Assembly: GCF_000259505.1 (NCBI RefSeq)
Contig: NZ_AJMM01000006.1
Location: 186,001 to 250,000 of the forward strand
Reading direction: 5' to 3'
Length of the DNA stretch: 64,000 bases
From: Streptococcus sp. SK643
GTDB taxonomy: Bacteria; Bacillota; Bacilli; Lactobacillales; Streptococcaceae
Shown here: positions 22,438 to 31,790 of the stretch, one piece after another
How positions within the stretch are numbered: the stretch's first letter is position 1
Layout: each line of letters opens with the position of its first letter
Made by a program: the position numbers and the translations under genes
The notes under the pieces: model-generated
What the model was told of the DNA's origin: nothing
The model's input: the letters and a program-made list of their open reading frames with translations, nothing else
The model's database searches: none

Positions 22438-22953
22438 ATGAGAAAATATATGAAAAATTATCAAGAATGGTATGACAACATTGCTGCTAACATTAAAAAT
22501 AAGCCCTTTCTTCTGAGCTTGTTAAGAACTTTTAATCGCTTCATGACAGTAGTTGTGTCTATGATTTATCTAACCTTGTTAGCAACTACCTATCTCCAAC
22601 AAGGACTTGGAAAACAAGTCTTGATCTATGTGTTTATCCCTGCATCAGGTTTTGTGATTTTGTCCTTTCTTCGTAAGAAAATCAATGCCCCTAGGCCTTA
22701 TGAGGAATGGACTATCAAACCTTTGCTTGACAGAGATAGTCCTGGTCAGTCTATGCCTAGTCGTCATGTCTTTTCAGCAACCATTATATCCATGGCTTGC
22801 TTTCATGCTAGTTTATCTGTAGGGGTTATCTTGTTGGTTTTGTCAGCCTTTCTCGGTCTAGTGAGAGTATTAGGGGGAGTGCATTATCCCAAGGATGTAG
22901 TGGTTGGCTATATGTGTGCTCTTGTGTGGGGTGTGATTTTCTTTCTATGTTGA
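22438..22953 (+). CDS. PAP2 family membrane phosphatase
   Basis: About 171 residues with four or five membrane segments and all three PAP2 signatures: KINAPRPYE (C1), MPSRHVFS (C2) and RVLGGVHYPKDV (C3, with the catalytic His and Asp). The family dephosphorylates lipid phosphates such as undecaprenyl pyrophosphate or phosphatidylglycerophosphate. The start is uncertain: GTG 22435, ATG 22438 and ATG 22450 are all in frame and no strong SD is visible. The BOX element lies immediately upstream. Transcribed separately from its neighbours. Confidence 0.85.
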   Translation: MRKYMKNYQEWYDNIAANIKNKPFLLSLLRTFNRFMTVVVSMIYLTLLATTYLQQGLGKQVLIYVFIPASGFVILSFLRKKINAPRPYEEWTIKPLLDRDSPGQSMPSRHVFSATIISMACFHASLSVGVILLVLSAFLGLVRVLGGVHYPKDVVVGYMCALVWGVIFFLC

Positions 22954-23017
22954 CCTGTAAGTTAAGGCAGCCTTACAACCATTTACGGGTCTAAAGGAAC
23001 CACTTGCTTTTTTGCTC

Positions 23018-23046
23018 TTGTTTTCTTATTTTAGCTTTGATATAGT
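23018..23046 (+). promoter_or_regulatory. Promoter of the LytTR/LiaF-like pair
   Basis: -35 TTGTTT (23018-23023), 17-bp spacer, -10 TATAGT (23041-23046). The SD AAAGGAG and the ATG (23067) follow. Confidence 0.6.
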
Positions 23047-23066
23047 AGAGTCAGAAAGGAGATGGA

Positions 23067-23513
23067 ATGAAGTTACGAATCGAAATTGACAGCAATTTAG
23101 AGGAAACTGAAATTGTTATCAAGGCAGCGGCTTTGACAGATGAGATTGCGGATTTACAGCGGCTCTTGCAAGAATCCAAGTCTCCTAGGTTGATTTTTTA
23201 CAAGGGGACGGGCGAATATTATCTGGACTTGTCGGAAATTCTCTTCTTTGAGACAGAAGGTAGCAAGATTTATGCCCATACCCAGAAAGATGCCTACGAG
23301 GTTCGGCTCAAACTCTATGAGTTAGAGGCTATCCTTCCTCGCTATTTTAGCCGGGTATCCAAGTCTACTATTGCAAATATCCGTCAGGTTTACTCGGTGG
23401 ACAAGTCCTTTTCAGGAACGGGCACCATTTCCTTTTATCAAACCCACAAGGAGGTTCATGTCTCACGGCATTATCAATCCCTCCTAAAAGAAAATCTAAG
23501 AAACATGAGGTAA
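23067..23513 (+). CDS. LytTR-domain DNA-binding regulator
   Basis: 148 residues. There is no receiver domain. After about 45 N-terminal residues comes a LytTR domain (YYLDLSEILFFETEGSKIYAHT... YFSRVSKSTIANIRQVYSV, ending in VHVSRHYQSLLKENL). Stand-alone LytTR regulators in streptococci often pair with a membrane protein that restrains them. Here a LiaF-like membrane gene follows after 4 bases. Target genes are not readable, and autoregulation is likely by analogy with HdrRM and BrsRM. Confidence 0.85.
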   Translation: MKLRIEIDSNLEETEIVIKAAALTDEIADLQRLLQESKSPRLIFYKGTGEYYLDLSEILFFETEGSKIYAHTQKDAYEVRLKLYELEAILPRYFSRVSKSTIANIRQVYSVDKSFSGTGTISFYQTHKEVHVSRHYQSLLKENLRNMR

Positions 23514-23517
23514 CAAG

Positions 23518-24192
23518 ATGAAAAAGAAAGCATTTGGTATTGTATTGCTCATTTTGGCAACTTTAATATTATTACAAGGAAATTTTGGAATCCCTTCATT
23601 TGGAGGGCAGATTTGGCCCTTGATCGGTATTGCTTTTTTTGCCTATCAATCAGTTGGAGCTTTGTTGCGTCGCCACTTAACTTCAGCCTCTTTTACAGCT
23701 CTAGTAGCCTTAATGATTGCTAACCACTTTTATGATATTTTACCAATTCCAAATCAGTCATTGTTCTGGGCGAGTATTTTAATCGTAATGGGTGTCAGCG
23801 CACTCACTCATTCTAACAGAACTTGGAATGGAAAAAAATGGTGGTATGACGGTGAAAAGACCATTTTGACAGATAAGGAAGTCGCTTTTGGGACTGGGAC
23901 TTTCTACAAGCAAAATCAAGAATTGGTAGACGATCAAGTAGAAGTTGGTTTTGGCAATGCCAAGATATATTATGACAATGCAGAGATTTTAGGAGATAGC
24001 GCAAGCCTGAAAGTGGAAGTTGGTTTTGGCAATGCAGTTATCTATGTTCCCCAACATTGGCGAGTTGATCTAAAGGTAGAAACTTTCTGTGGTGTAGCAA
24101 AGGCAGATACTTCTCTAGCCCCAACTAGCAAAACCTTGATTATCCGTGGAGATGTGGCTTTTGGGAAGTTGGGGATTGTCTACGTTAAATAA
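23518..24192 (+). CDS. LiaF-like membrane protein, partner of the LytTR regulator
   Basis: 224 residues. Four predicted membrane segments lie within residues 1-100, followed by a cytoplasmic or surface LiaF-type C-terminal domain with repeated beta motifs (VAFGTGTFY, VEVGFGNAKIYY, VEVGFGNAVIYV, VAFGKLGIVYV). LiaF proteins sense envelope stress and inhibit a partner regulator. The gene follows the LytTR gene by 4 bases, so the two probably act as a membrane-restrained regulatory module. The signal is unknown. Confidence 0.8.
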   Translation: MKKKAFGIVLLILATLILLQGNFGIPSFGGQIWPLIGIAFFAYQSVGALLRRHLTSASFTALVALMIANHFYDILPIPNQSLFWASILIVMGVSALTHSNRTWNGKKWWYDGEKTILTDKEVAFGTGTFYKQNQELVDDQVEVGFGNAKIYYDNAEILGDSASLKVEVGFGNAVIYVPQHWRVDLKVETFCGVAKADTSLAPTSKTLIIRGDVAFGKLGIVYVK

Positions 24193-24210
24193 AAAAATCT
24201 TCCAATTCCC

Positions 24211-24239
24211 TTGCAAAAAAAGAGAAAGTGTGATAACAT
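24211..24239 (+). promoter_or_regulatory. rpmB promoter
   Basis: -35 TTGCAA (24211-24216), 17-bp spacer, -10 TAACAT (24234-24239). The roughly 55-base leader contains two small palindromes, the second (TATTAGATCTAATA, 24271-24284) directly before the SD. Confidence 0.6.
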
Positions 24240-24298
24240 AGTACGGTATGTGGTGCTAGCACATCCGCTATATTAGATCTAATAGGAGGAAAACACAA

Positions 24299-24487
24299 AT
24301 GGCTAAAGTATGTTACTTTACAGGTCGTAAGACTGTATCTGGAAACAACCGTTCACACGCGATGAACCAAACTAAACGTGCCGTAAAACCAAACCTTCAA
24401 AAAGTTACTGTTCTTATCGATGGTAAACCTAAAAAAGTTTGGGCTTCAGCTCGTGCTTTGAAATCAGGTAAAGTTGAACGCGTTTAA
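24299..24487 (+). CDS. rpmB: 50S ribosomal protein L28
   Basis: 62 residues, full length. [27 protein letters not shown] and the C-terminal [17 protein letters not shown] are diagnostic of bacterial L28. The protein is basic and lacks the zinc-binding cysteines of the C+ type. SD AGGAGG is 9 bases upstream. Transcribed alone between its own promoter and a terminator. Confidence 0.97.
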   Translation: MAKVCYFTGRKTVSGNNRSHAMNQTKRAVKPNLQKVTVLIDGKPKKVWASARALKSGKVERV

Positions 24488-24500
24488 TTATGAAAGTAAG

Positions 24501-24523
24501 GAGACCTTAGGGTCTTTTTCTTT
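24501..24523 (+). terminator. rpmB terminator
   Basis: Short stem AGACC/GGTCT followed by TTTTTCTTTT. Confidence 0.75.
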
Positions 24524-24641
24524 TGCTCTAAGGTTAAAATCATTTGAAAAATAGAGCAAATATCCGCTGATACAGTATTCTGCTTTTACACTTAGGCTGA
24601 AATATGATAAAATAGAGTATCAACTAGTCGAGGTAAAAAGA

Positions 24642-25007
24642 ATGACTGTAAAAATTAATACAAAAGATGGTCAAATCGAACTAACAGACGAAGTCATTGC
24701 AACCGTTGTAGGCGGTGCAGCGACTGAGATTTTTGGTGTAGTCGGTATGGCTAGTAAAAATGCTCTTAAAGATAATTTCCAAGCTCTTCTCAGAAAAGAT
24801 AATTACTCAAAAGGGGTTGTCGTAAAAGCAGCTGAGGATGGCAGTATTGCAGTTGATGTTTATACCGTATTAAGCTACGGAACAAAGATTAGTGAGGTCT
24901 CAAAGAACATTCAAGATAGTGTTCGCTTTAGTTTGGAAAACCAACTTGGAATTACTGCTCAGACTGTCAATGTCTTCATTCAAAATATCAAAGTTGTAGG
25001 AGAATAA
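24642..25007 (+). CDS. Asp23/Gls24 family envelope stress protein
   Basis: 121 residues of the Asp23/YloU type (MTVKINTKDGQIELTDEVIATVVGGAATEIFGVVGMASKN, then the central VYTVLSYGTKISEVSKNIQDSV). It lies 2 bases before the fatty-acid kinase gene, an order conserved in Firmicutes. YloU-like proteins sit at or near the membrane. The exact role is unknown, and the pairing suggests a link to lipid or envelope homeostasis. Confidence 0.9.
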   Translation: MTVKINTKDGQIELTDEVIATVVGGAATEIFGVVGMASKNALKDNFQALLRKDNYSKGVVVKAAEDGSIAVDVYTVLSYGTKISEVSKNIQDSVRFSLENQLGITAQTVNVFIQNIKVVGE

Positions 25008-25009
25008 AC

Positions 25010-26677
25010 GTGTCAAAAATTACTACCAGCTTATTTCAGGAAATGGTGCAGGCAGCATCAACTCGCTTGAATAAGCAAGCTGAATATGTCAATTCATTAA
25101 ACGTCTTTCCAGTTCCAGATGGAGATACTGGGACAAATATGGGAATGACCATCGAAAATGGTGCTAAGGAAGTAGCGGATAAGCCGGCTTCTACAGTTGG
25201 AGAGGTAGGAAGTATTCTTGCCAAAGGGCTTTTGATGGGTGCACGTGGAAACTCAGGTGTTATCACTTCTCAGCTTTTCCGTGGCTTTTCACAAGCTATT
25301 AAGGATAAAGAAGAGTTGAATGGTCAAGATTTGGCTCTTGCCTTCCAATCAGGGGTTGAAGTGGCTTACAAAGCAGTAATGAAACCAGTTGAGGGAACTA
25401 TTTTGACAGTTTCTCGCGGTGCTGCGATCGGTGCTAAGAAAAAAGCTGAACAGACAGATGATGCCGTTGAGGTTATGCGCGCTGCTTTAGAGGGTGCAAA
25501 AACAGCACTAGCTAAAACACCTGATATGCTTCCAGTCTTGAAAGAAGTTGGAGTTGTGGACTCTGGTGGTCAAGGATTGGTGTTCATCTACGAAGGTTTT
25601 CTTTCAGCTCTTACAGGTGAATATAGTGCATCTGAGGATTTTGTAGCCACTCCTGCAAATATGAGTGAAATGATTAATGCTGAACACCATAAGTCTGTGG
25701 CAGGTCATGTGGCAACTGAAGACATTACTTTCGGCTACTGTACAGAAATCATGGTAGCCCTTAAGCAAGGCCCTACTTATGTTAAAGACTTTGACTACGA
25801 AGAGTTCCGTAACTATTTGAATGAGCTTGGAGATTCACTCCTTGTTGTTAACGACGATGAAATCGTCAAAGTTCACGTTCATACAGAAGACCCAGGTTTG
25901 GTCATTCAAGAAGGTCTTAAATATGGTAGCTTAGTCAAGGTAAAAGTGGACAACATGCGTAACCAACATGAAGCGCAAGTTGAAAAGGAAGCATCTCAAG
26001 CTAGTCAACCAACTGAAGAAAAAGAATATGCGCTTATTGCCGTAGTAGCTGGTCAAGGCTTGGCAGATATCTTCCGTGCCCAAGGTGTTGATTATGTTAT
26101 CGAAGGTGGTCAAACCATGAACCCTTCAACAGAGGACTTCATCAAGGCTGTCGAACATGTCAATGCTCGAAACATCATTTTCTTGCCAAACAATAAGAAT
26201 ATCTTTATGGCGGCTCAATCTGCTGCAGAAGTTTTGGAAACGCCAGCAGTTGTTGTAGAAGCACGTACTCTTCCTCAAGGTTTGACAAGTCTTTTGGCCT
26301 TTGACCCAAGTAAGTCAATCGAAGAAAACAAAGAACGTATGACAGCAGCCCTTAGTGATGTAGTCAGCGGAAGTGTGACCACAGCTGTGCGTGATACAAC
26401 GATTGATGGTTTAGAAATCCATGAAAATGATAATCTTGGTATGGTGGATGGAAAAATCCTCGTGTCAAACCCTGATATGCACCAAACCTTGACAGAAACA
26501 TTGAAACATATGTTGGACGAAGATAGTGAAATCGTAACCTTCTATGTTGGAGAAGACGGAAGCGAAGAACTTGCCAATGAAATTGCTCAAGAAATCGTTG
26601 AAGAGTTCGAAGACGTAGAAGTCGAAATTCACCAAGGTCAACAACCTGTTTACCCATACCTATTTAGTGTAGAATAA
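25010..26677 (+). CDS. fakA: Fatty acid kinase catalytic subunit FakA (DAK2/YloV family)
   Basis: 555 residues. The N-terminal DhaL-type kinase domain (about 1-200) has the ATP/Mg motif NVFPVPDGDTGTNMG and the loop GARGNSGVITSQ. A middle domain (about 210-325) and a C-terminal DegV-like/EDD-fold region follow. FakA phosphorylates fatty acids held by a FakB protein, feeding exogenous fatty acids into phospholipid synthesis. The start is GTG at 25010 behind TAGGAGAA. It is co-transcribed with the Asp23-family gene and ends at a terminator. Confidence 0.92.
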   Translation: MSKITTSLFQEMVQAASTRLNKQAEYVNSLNVFPVPDGDTGTNMGMTIENGAKEVADKPASTVGEVGSILAKGLLMGARGNSGVITSQLFRGFSQAIKDKEELNGQDLALAFQSGVEVAYKAVMKPVEGTILTVSRGAAIGAKKKAEQTDDAVEVMRAALEGAKTALAKTPDMLPVLKEVGVVDSGGQGLVFIYEGFLSALTGEYSASEDFVATPANMSEMINAEHHKSVAGHVATEDITFGYCTEIMVALKQGPTYVKDFDYEEFRNYLNELGDSLLVVNDDEIVKVHVHTEDPGLVIQEGLKYGSLVKVKVDNMRNQHEAQVEKEASQASQPTEEKEYALIAVVAGQGLADIFRAQGVDYVIEGGQTMNPSTEDFIKAVEHVNARNIIFLPNNKNIFMAAQSAAEVLETPAVVVEARTLPQGLTSLLAFDPSKSIEENKERMTAALSDVVSGSVTTAVRDTTIDGLEIHENDNLGMVDGKILVSNPDMHQTLTETLKHMLDEDSEIVTFYVGEDGSEELANEIAQEIVEEFEDVEVEIHQGQQPVYPYLFSVE

Positions 26678-26685
26678 GATGAATG

Positions 26686-26711
26686 AAGAACTGAGAAATC
26701 AGTTCTTTTTG
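26686..26711 (+). terminator. asp23-fakA terminator
   Basis: Stem AAGAACTGA/TCAGTTCTT with a GAAA loop, followed by TTTTTG. Confidence 0.88.
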
Positions 26712-26783
26712 TATTTTTAAGAGAAAAAACGCTATATTCCATATAAAAATAAAAATATTATTCATAAAAAAATACTAAAATAG

Positions 26784-26838
26784 AAAATTCAGAAAATTTC
26801 TTCTTTTGCCTTGAAAATTTTTGAAAAAATGGTATGAT
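26784..26838 (+). promoter_or_regulatory. ilvBNC promoter with CodY-like box
   Basis: -35 TTGAAA (26811-26816), 16-bp spacer, -10 TATGAT (26833-26838). Bases 26784-26798 (AAAATTCAGAAAATT) match the CodY consensus AATTTTCWGAAAATT at 13 of 15 positions and lie 12 bases upstream of the -35. Confidence 0.72.
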
Positions 26839-26876
26839 AGTAACAAGTTATTTTTAAGAGAAGAGAAAGGGGAACA

Positions 26877-28577
26877 ATGGAGAAAATCAGTTTAGAATCT
26901 CCTAAGACGGGGTCGGACCTAGTTTTGGAAACACTTCGTGATTTAGGAGTTGATACTATCTTTGGTTATCCTGGTGGTGCTGTCTTGCCTTTTTATGATG
27001 CAATATATGGTTTTAAAGGCATTCGTCATATTCTGGGGCGCCATGAGCAAGGGTGCTTACATGAAGCTGAGGGTTATGCCAAATCAACTGGAAAGTTGGG
27101 TGTTGCAGTTGTTACAAGTGGACCAGGAGCAACAAATGCCATTACAGGTATTGCGGATGCCATGAGTGATAGCGTTCCTCTTTTAGTTTTTACTGGCCAG
27201 GTGGCTCGAGCTGGGATTGGTAAAGATGCTTTCCAAGAAGCTGATATTGTGGGAATCACTATGCCGATTACCAAATATAATTATCAAGTACGCGAGACAG
27301 CTGATATTCCTCGTATCATTACGGAAGCTGTTCACATCGCAACTACAGGGCGTCCAGGGCCAGTTGTCATTGACCTACCTAAAGACGTGTCTGCTCTAGA
27401 AACGGACTTTATTTATGCTCCTGATGTAAACTTACCAAGTTATCAGCCGACAACTGAACCTAATGATATGCAAATCAAGAAAATCTTGAAGCAATTATCT
27501 AAGGCTAAAAAGCCAGTATTGTTAGCTGGTGGTGGAGTGAGTTATGCAGAGGCTGCTGCAGAATTAAATGAATTTGCAGAGCGTTATCAAATTCCAGTGG
27601 TGACTAGTCTTTTAGGTCAAGGGACGATTGCAACTAGCCATCCCCTCTTCCTTGGAATGGGGGGAATGCATGGTTCATTTGCAGCTAACATTGCCATGAC
27701 TGAATCGGATTTTATGATTAATATTGGTTCGCGTTTTGATGATCGTTTAACTGGAAATCCCAAGACCTTTGCTAAAAATGCTAAGGTTGCCCACATTGAT
27801 ATTGATCCAGCAGAGATTGGTAAGATTATCAAAGTAGATATCCCAGTTGTTGGTGATGCTAAGAAAGCCTTGCAAATGCTATTAGCAGAGCCGATAGTTC
27901 ATAACAATACTGAAAAGTGGATTGAAAAAGTCACAAAAGATAAAGAGCGTGTTCGTTCTTATGATAAGAAAGAACGAGTCGTTCAACCTCAAGCAGTTAT
28001 TGAGCGAATTGGTGAGTTGACCAAGGGAGATGCCATTGTTGTTACAGACGTTGGTCAACACCAAATGTGGACAGCTCAGTATTATCCCTACCAAAATGAA
28101 CGTCAGTTAGTGACTTCAGGTGGTTTAGGAACGATGGGATTTGGAATTCCAGCAGCAATCGGTGCTAAAATTGCTAACCCAGACAAGGAAGTTGTCTTGT
28201 TTGTTGGTGATGGTGGTTTCCAAATGACCAACCAAGAATTGGCGATTTTGAACATCTATAAGGTTCCAATCAAGGTTGTGATTCTCAATAATCACTCGCT
28301 TGGGATGGTTCGCCAGTGGCAGGAAGCTTTCTATGAAGGTAGAACTTCAGAGTCTGTATTTGATGTCCTTCCGGACTTCCAGCTGATGGCACAGGCTTAT
28401 GGAATTAAAAACTATAAGTTTGATAATCCTGAGACTCTAGAAGAGGATCTTAAGGTTATCACTGAAGATGTACCAATGCTAATCGAGATTGATATTTCTC
28501 GTAAGGAGCAAGTTTTACCAATGGTACCAGCTGGCAAGAGTAATCATGAGATGTTGGGGGTGAAGTTCCATGCGTAG
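26877..28577 (+). CDS. ilvB: Acetolactate synthase large subunit
   Basis: 566 residues, a complete thiamine-diphosphate enzyme. The N-terminal catalytic Glu region is GRHEQGCLHEAEGYAKSTGK, the middle FAD-binding domain contains NIGSRFDDRLTGN, and the C-terminal ThDP/Mg motif is VGDGGFQMTNQELAILN...NN (about 440-472). It condenses two pyruvates, or pyruvate with 2-oxobutyrate, in the first common step of valine, leucine and isoleucine synthesis. Overlaps ilvN by 8 bases. A CodY-like box upstream fits control by branched-chain amino acids. Confidence 0.97.
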   Translation: MEKISLESPKTGSDLVLETLRDLGVDTIFGYPGGAVLPFYDAIYGFKGIRHILGRHEQGCLHEAEGYAKSTGKLGVAVVTSGPGATNAITGIADAMSDSVPLLVFTGQVARAGIGKDAFQEADIVGITMPITKYNYQVRETADIPRIITEAVHIATTGRPGPVVIDLPKDVSALETDFIYAPDVNLPSYQPTTEPNDMQIKKILKQLSKAKKPVLLAGGGVSYAEAAAELNEFAERYQIPVVTSLLGQGTIATSHPLFLGMGGMHGSFAANIAMTESDFMINIGSRFDDRLTGNPKTFAKNAKVAHIDIDPAEIGKIIKVDIPVVGDAKKALQMLLAEPIVHNNTEKWIEKVTKDKERVRSYDKKERVVQPQAVIERIGELTKGDAIVVTDVGQHQMWTAQYYPYQNERQLVTSGGLGTMGFGIPAAIGAKIANPDKEVVLFVGDGGFQMTNQELAILNIYKVPIKVVILNNHSLGMVRQWQEAFYEGRTSESVFDVLPDFQLMAQAYGIKNYKFDNPETLEEDLKVITEDVPMLIEIDISRKEQVLPMVPAGKSNHEMLGVKFHA

Positions 28578-29046
28578 AATGTTAACAGCTAAACTACAGA
28601 ATCGTTCAGGTGTTCTCAATCGCTTTACAGGAGTCTTGTCCCGCCGTCAGGTTAATATTGAGAGTATTTCTGTCGGAATTACAGAGGATCCTAATGTATC
28701 ACGTATCACCATTATTATTGATGTGGCTTCTCATGATGAAGTGGAGCAAATCATCAAGCAACTCAATCGTCAGATTGACGTGATTCGCATTCGTGATATA
28801 ACAGATAAACCTCATCTAGAGCGTGAAGTTATTTTGGTTAAGGTATCAGCACCAGCTGAGAAGCGAGCTGAGATTCTAGCTATTATTCAACCTTTCCGAG
28901 CAACGGTGGTAGATGTAGCGCCAAGCTCGATCACTATTCAGATGACAGGAAATGCTGAAAAAAGTGAAGCTCTATTGCGAGTTATTCGACCATACGGTAT
29001 TCGTAATATTGCTCGAACAGGTGCAACTGGATTTACCCGCGATTAA
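28570..29046 (+). CDS. ilvN: Acetolactate synthase regulatory small subunit
   Basis: 158 residues. An N-terminal ACT domain (MLTAKLQNRSGVLNRFTGVLSRRQVNIESISVG) is followed by the C-terminal small-subunit domain, ending in the family motif IARTGATGFTRD-like tail. It gives valine feedback inhibition to IlvB. Translationally coupled to ilvB through an 8-base overlap. Confidence 0.96.
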   Translation: MRRMLTAKLQNRSGVLNRFTGVLSRRQVNIESISVGITEDPNVSRITIIIDVASHDEVEQIIKQLNRQIDVIRIRDITDKPHLEREVILVKVSAPAEKRAEILAIIQPFRATVVDVAPSSITIQMTGNAEKSEALLRVIRPYGIRNIARTGATGFTRD

Positions 29047-29088
29047 AAATCCAACTTAAATTTGTTAATACAGCCTAAAAGGCAATAA

Positions 29089-30135
<1,047 letters not shown>

Positions 30136-30156
30136 TTGATAGAAATCAAGTTGAAG

Positions 30157-30186
30157 GCGTGTTGGGGGGACCTAACTCGCTTTTAT
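30157..30186 (+). terminator. ilvC terminator
   Basis: A stem GCG-T-GTTGGG with CCTAAC-T-CGC (wobble pair inside, one mismatch) is followed by TTTTAT. Confidence 0.65.
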
Positions 30187-30222
30187 AATCAATTCATTCT
30201 TTTTAAGAGGATGGATTGCGAT

Positions 30223-30365
30223 AATACTCAACGAAAATTAAAGAGCAAACTAGGAAGTTAGTCGCAGACTGCTCGAAGTACTGCTTTGAGGTTGTAAATA
30301 TCAGTAATATATACCTACGACAAGGTGAAGCTGACGTGGTTTGAAGAGATTTTCGAAGAGTATAA
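30223..30365 (-). repeat. BOX element, minus orientation
   Basis: About 143 bp, shorter than a full A1B1C1 BOX by about 11 bases in the middle part. The ends are conserved (AATACTCAACGAAAATTAAA on the left, GAGATTTTCGAAGAGTATAA on the right). It lies between the ilvC terminator and ilvA, ending about 25 bases before the ilvA start. Confidence 0.9.
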
Positions 30366-30390
30366 GTATAAAATAGTCTAGGAGAAAATG

Positions 30391-31641
30391 ATGTTAAGTT
30401 CAAAAGATATAATCAAGGCTCACAAGGTCTTGAATGGTGTGGTTGTTAATACACCGCTTGATTATGACCATTATTTATCGGAGAAGTATGATGCTAAGAT
30501 TTATTTGAAAAAAGAAAATGCCCAACGTGTTCGTTCTTTTAAAATTCGTGGGGCTTATTATGCCATTTCTCAGCTCAGCAAGGAAGAGCGTGAGCGTGGA
30601 GTAGTCTGTGCTTCAGCTGGAAATCATGCCCAAGGAGTTGCCTATACTTGTAATGAAATGAAAATTCCGGCTACGATTTTTATGCCGATTACAACACCAC
30701 AACAAAAGATTGGTCAGGTTCGCTTTTTTGGTGGGGACTTTGTGACTATTAAACTAGTTGGAGATACTTTTGATGCCTCAGCAAAAGCTGCTCAAGAATT
30801 TACAGTTTCTGAAAATCGTACCTTTATTGACCCCTTTGATGACGTCCATGTTCAAGCTGGTCAAGGGACAGTTGCTTATGAGATTTTAGAAGAAGCTCGA
30901 AAAGAATCGATTGCTTTTGATGCTGTTTTGGTTCCTGTTGGAGGTGGCGGTCTCATTGCTGGGGTTTCAACTTATATCAAGGAAACAAGTCCAGAAATTG
31001 AAGTCATTGGCGTAGAAGCAAGTGGTGCTCGTTCTATGAAAGCTGCTTTTGAAGCTGGAGGTCCAGTAAAACTCAAAGAGATTGACAAATTTGCAGATGG
31101 TATTGCTGTGCAGAAGGTTGGTCAGTTGACTTATGAAGCAACGCATCAACATGTTCAAACTTTGGTAGGTGTCGATGAGGGACTGATTTCTGAAACCTTG
31201 ATTGACCTTTATTCTAAGCAAGGTATAGTCGCAGAGCCTGCTGGAGCGGTTAGTATCGCCTCTTTAGAGGTTTTAGCTGAATATATCAAGGGGAAAACCA
31301 TTTGTTGTATCATTTCTGGAGGAAATAATGATATCAACCGTATGCCGGAAATGGAAGAGCGTGCCTTGATTTATGATGGTATCAAGCATTACTTTGTGGT
31401 CAATTTTCCACAGCGTCCAGGGGCCTTACGTGAGTTTGTAAATGACATCCTGGGACCAAATGATGATATCACACGATTTGAGTATATCAAGCGAGCTAGC
31501 AAGGGTACAGGACCTGTACTAATTGGGATTGCCTTGGCAGATAAGCATGATTATGCAGGCTTGATTCGTCGAATGGAAGGTTTTGATCCATCTTATATTA
31601 ACTTGAATGGTAATGAAACGCTCTATAATATGCTTGTCTGA
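30391..31641 (+). CDS. ilvA: Threonine dehydratase (biosynthetic)
   Basis: About 416 residues. The PLP-lysine is in RVRSFKIRGAYYAI (about residues 48-60), the glycine-rich PLP phosphate loop is VGGGG (GGGLIAGV), and SAGNHAQGVAY is the substrate loop. The C-terminal ACT-like domain (YFVVNFPQRPGALREFVNDILG, then a single repeat) marks the short, isoleucine-regulated form. It makes 2-oxobutyrate for isoleucine. The start is ATG 30391 behind AGGAG; ATG 30388 is also possible. The BOX and a terminator separate it from ilvBNC, though readthrough may occur. Confidence 0.95.
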   Translation: MLSSKDIIKAHKVLNGVVVNTPLDYDHYLSEKYDAKIYLKKENAQRVRSFKIRGAYYAISQLSKEERERGVVCASAGNHAQGVAYTCNEMKIPATIFMPITTPQQKIGQVRFFGGDFVTIKLVGDTFDASAKAAQEFTVSENRTFIDPFDDVHVQAGQGTVAYEILEEARKESIAFDAVLVPVGGGGLIAGVSTYIKETSPEIEVIGVEASGARSMKAAFEAGGPVKLKEIDKFADGIAVQKVGQLTYEATHQHVQTLVGVDEGLISETLIDLYSKQGIVAEPAGAVSIASLEVLAEYIKGKTICCIISGGNNDINRMPEMEERALIYDGIKHYFVVNFPQRPGALREFVNDILGPNDDITRFEYIKRASKGTGPVLIGIALADKHDYAGLIRRMEGFDPSYINLNGNETLYNMLV

Positions 31642-31667
31642 GGACTAATAAAAAAATATCATATTAT

Positions 31668-31790
31668 TTGCACAACCGATGTATAGGTGCTATAATGAGG
31701 GTGAAAAAAGGGGGTGATTCCTATGAACTTAGGAAATCGATCACACTGTTTCTACAACAACTCATTATAGTACCTATTATTTTTTGATTC
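31668..31790 (+). other. Inverted-repeat element with promoter, strong SD and micro-ORFs
   Basis: A consensus-like promoter TTGCAC-17-TATAAT (31668-31696) leads into a long inverted repeat. Its arms are 31683-31699 and 31761-31777, 17 bp with one G-U pair. The right arm is followed by TATTTTTTG. Inside lies AAAAGGGGGTGATT, an unusually strong SD. It is positioned for ATG 31723 (15-residue peptide, stop 31768-31770). A second frame from GTG 31701 to stop 31785-31787 gives a 28-residue peptide with a hydrophobic tail (LFLQQLIIVPIIF). It may be a decayed or genuine small-toxin-like gene or a leader. I do not recognise it. Confidence 0.4.

Noticed and set aside
23067..23090. Cin-box in front of or within the LytTR gene (TACGAATC)
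   Set aside because: One base differs from TACGAATA and it lies inside the coding region.
31701..31787. Firm call of a type I toxin gene
   Set aside because: The hydrophobic frame lacks an SD of its own and does not clearly match a known toxin family, so it is kept only as a finding.
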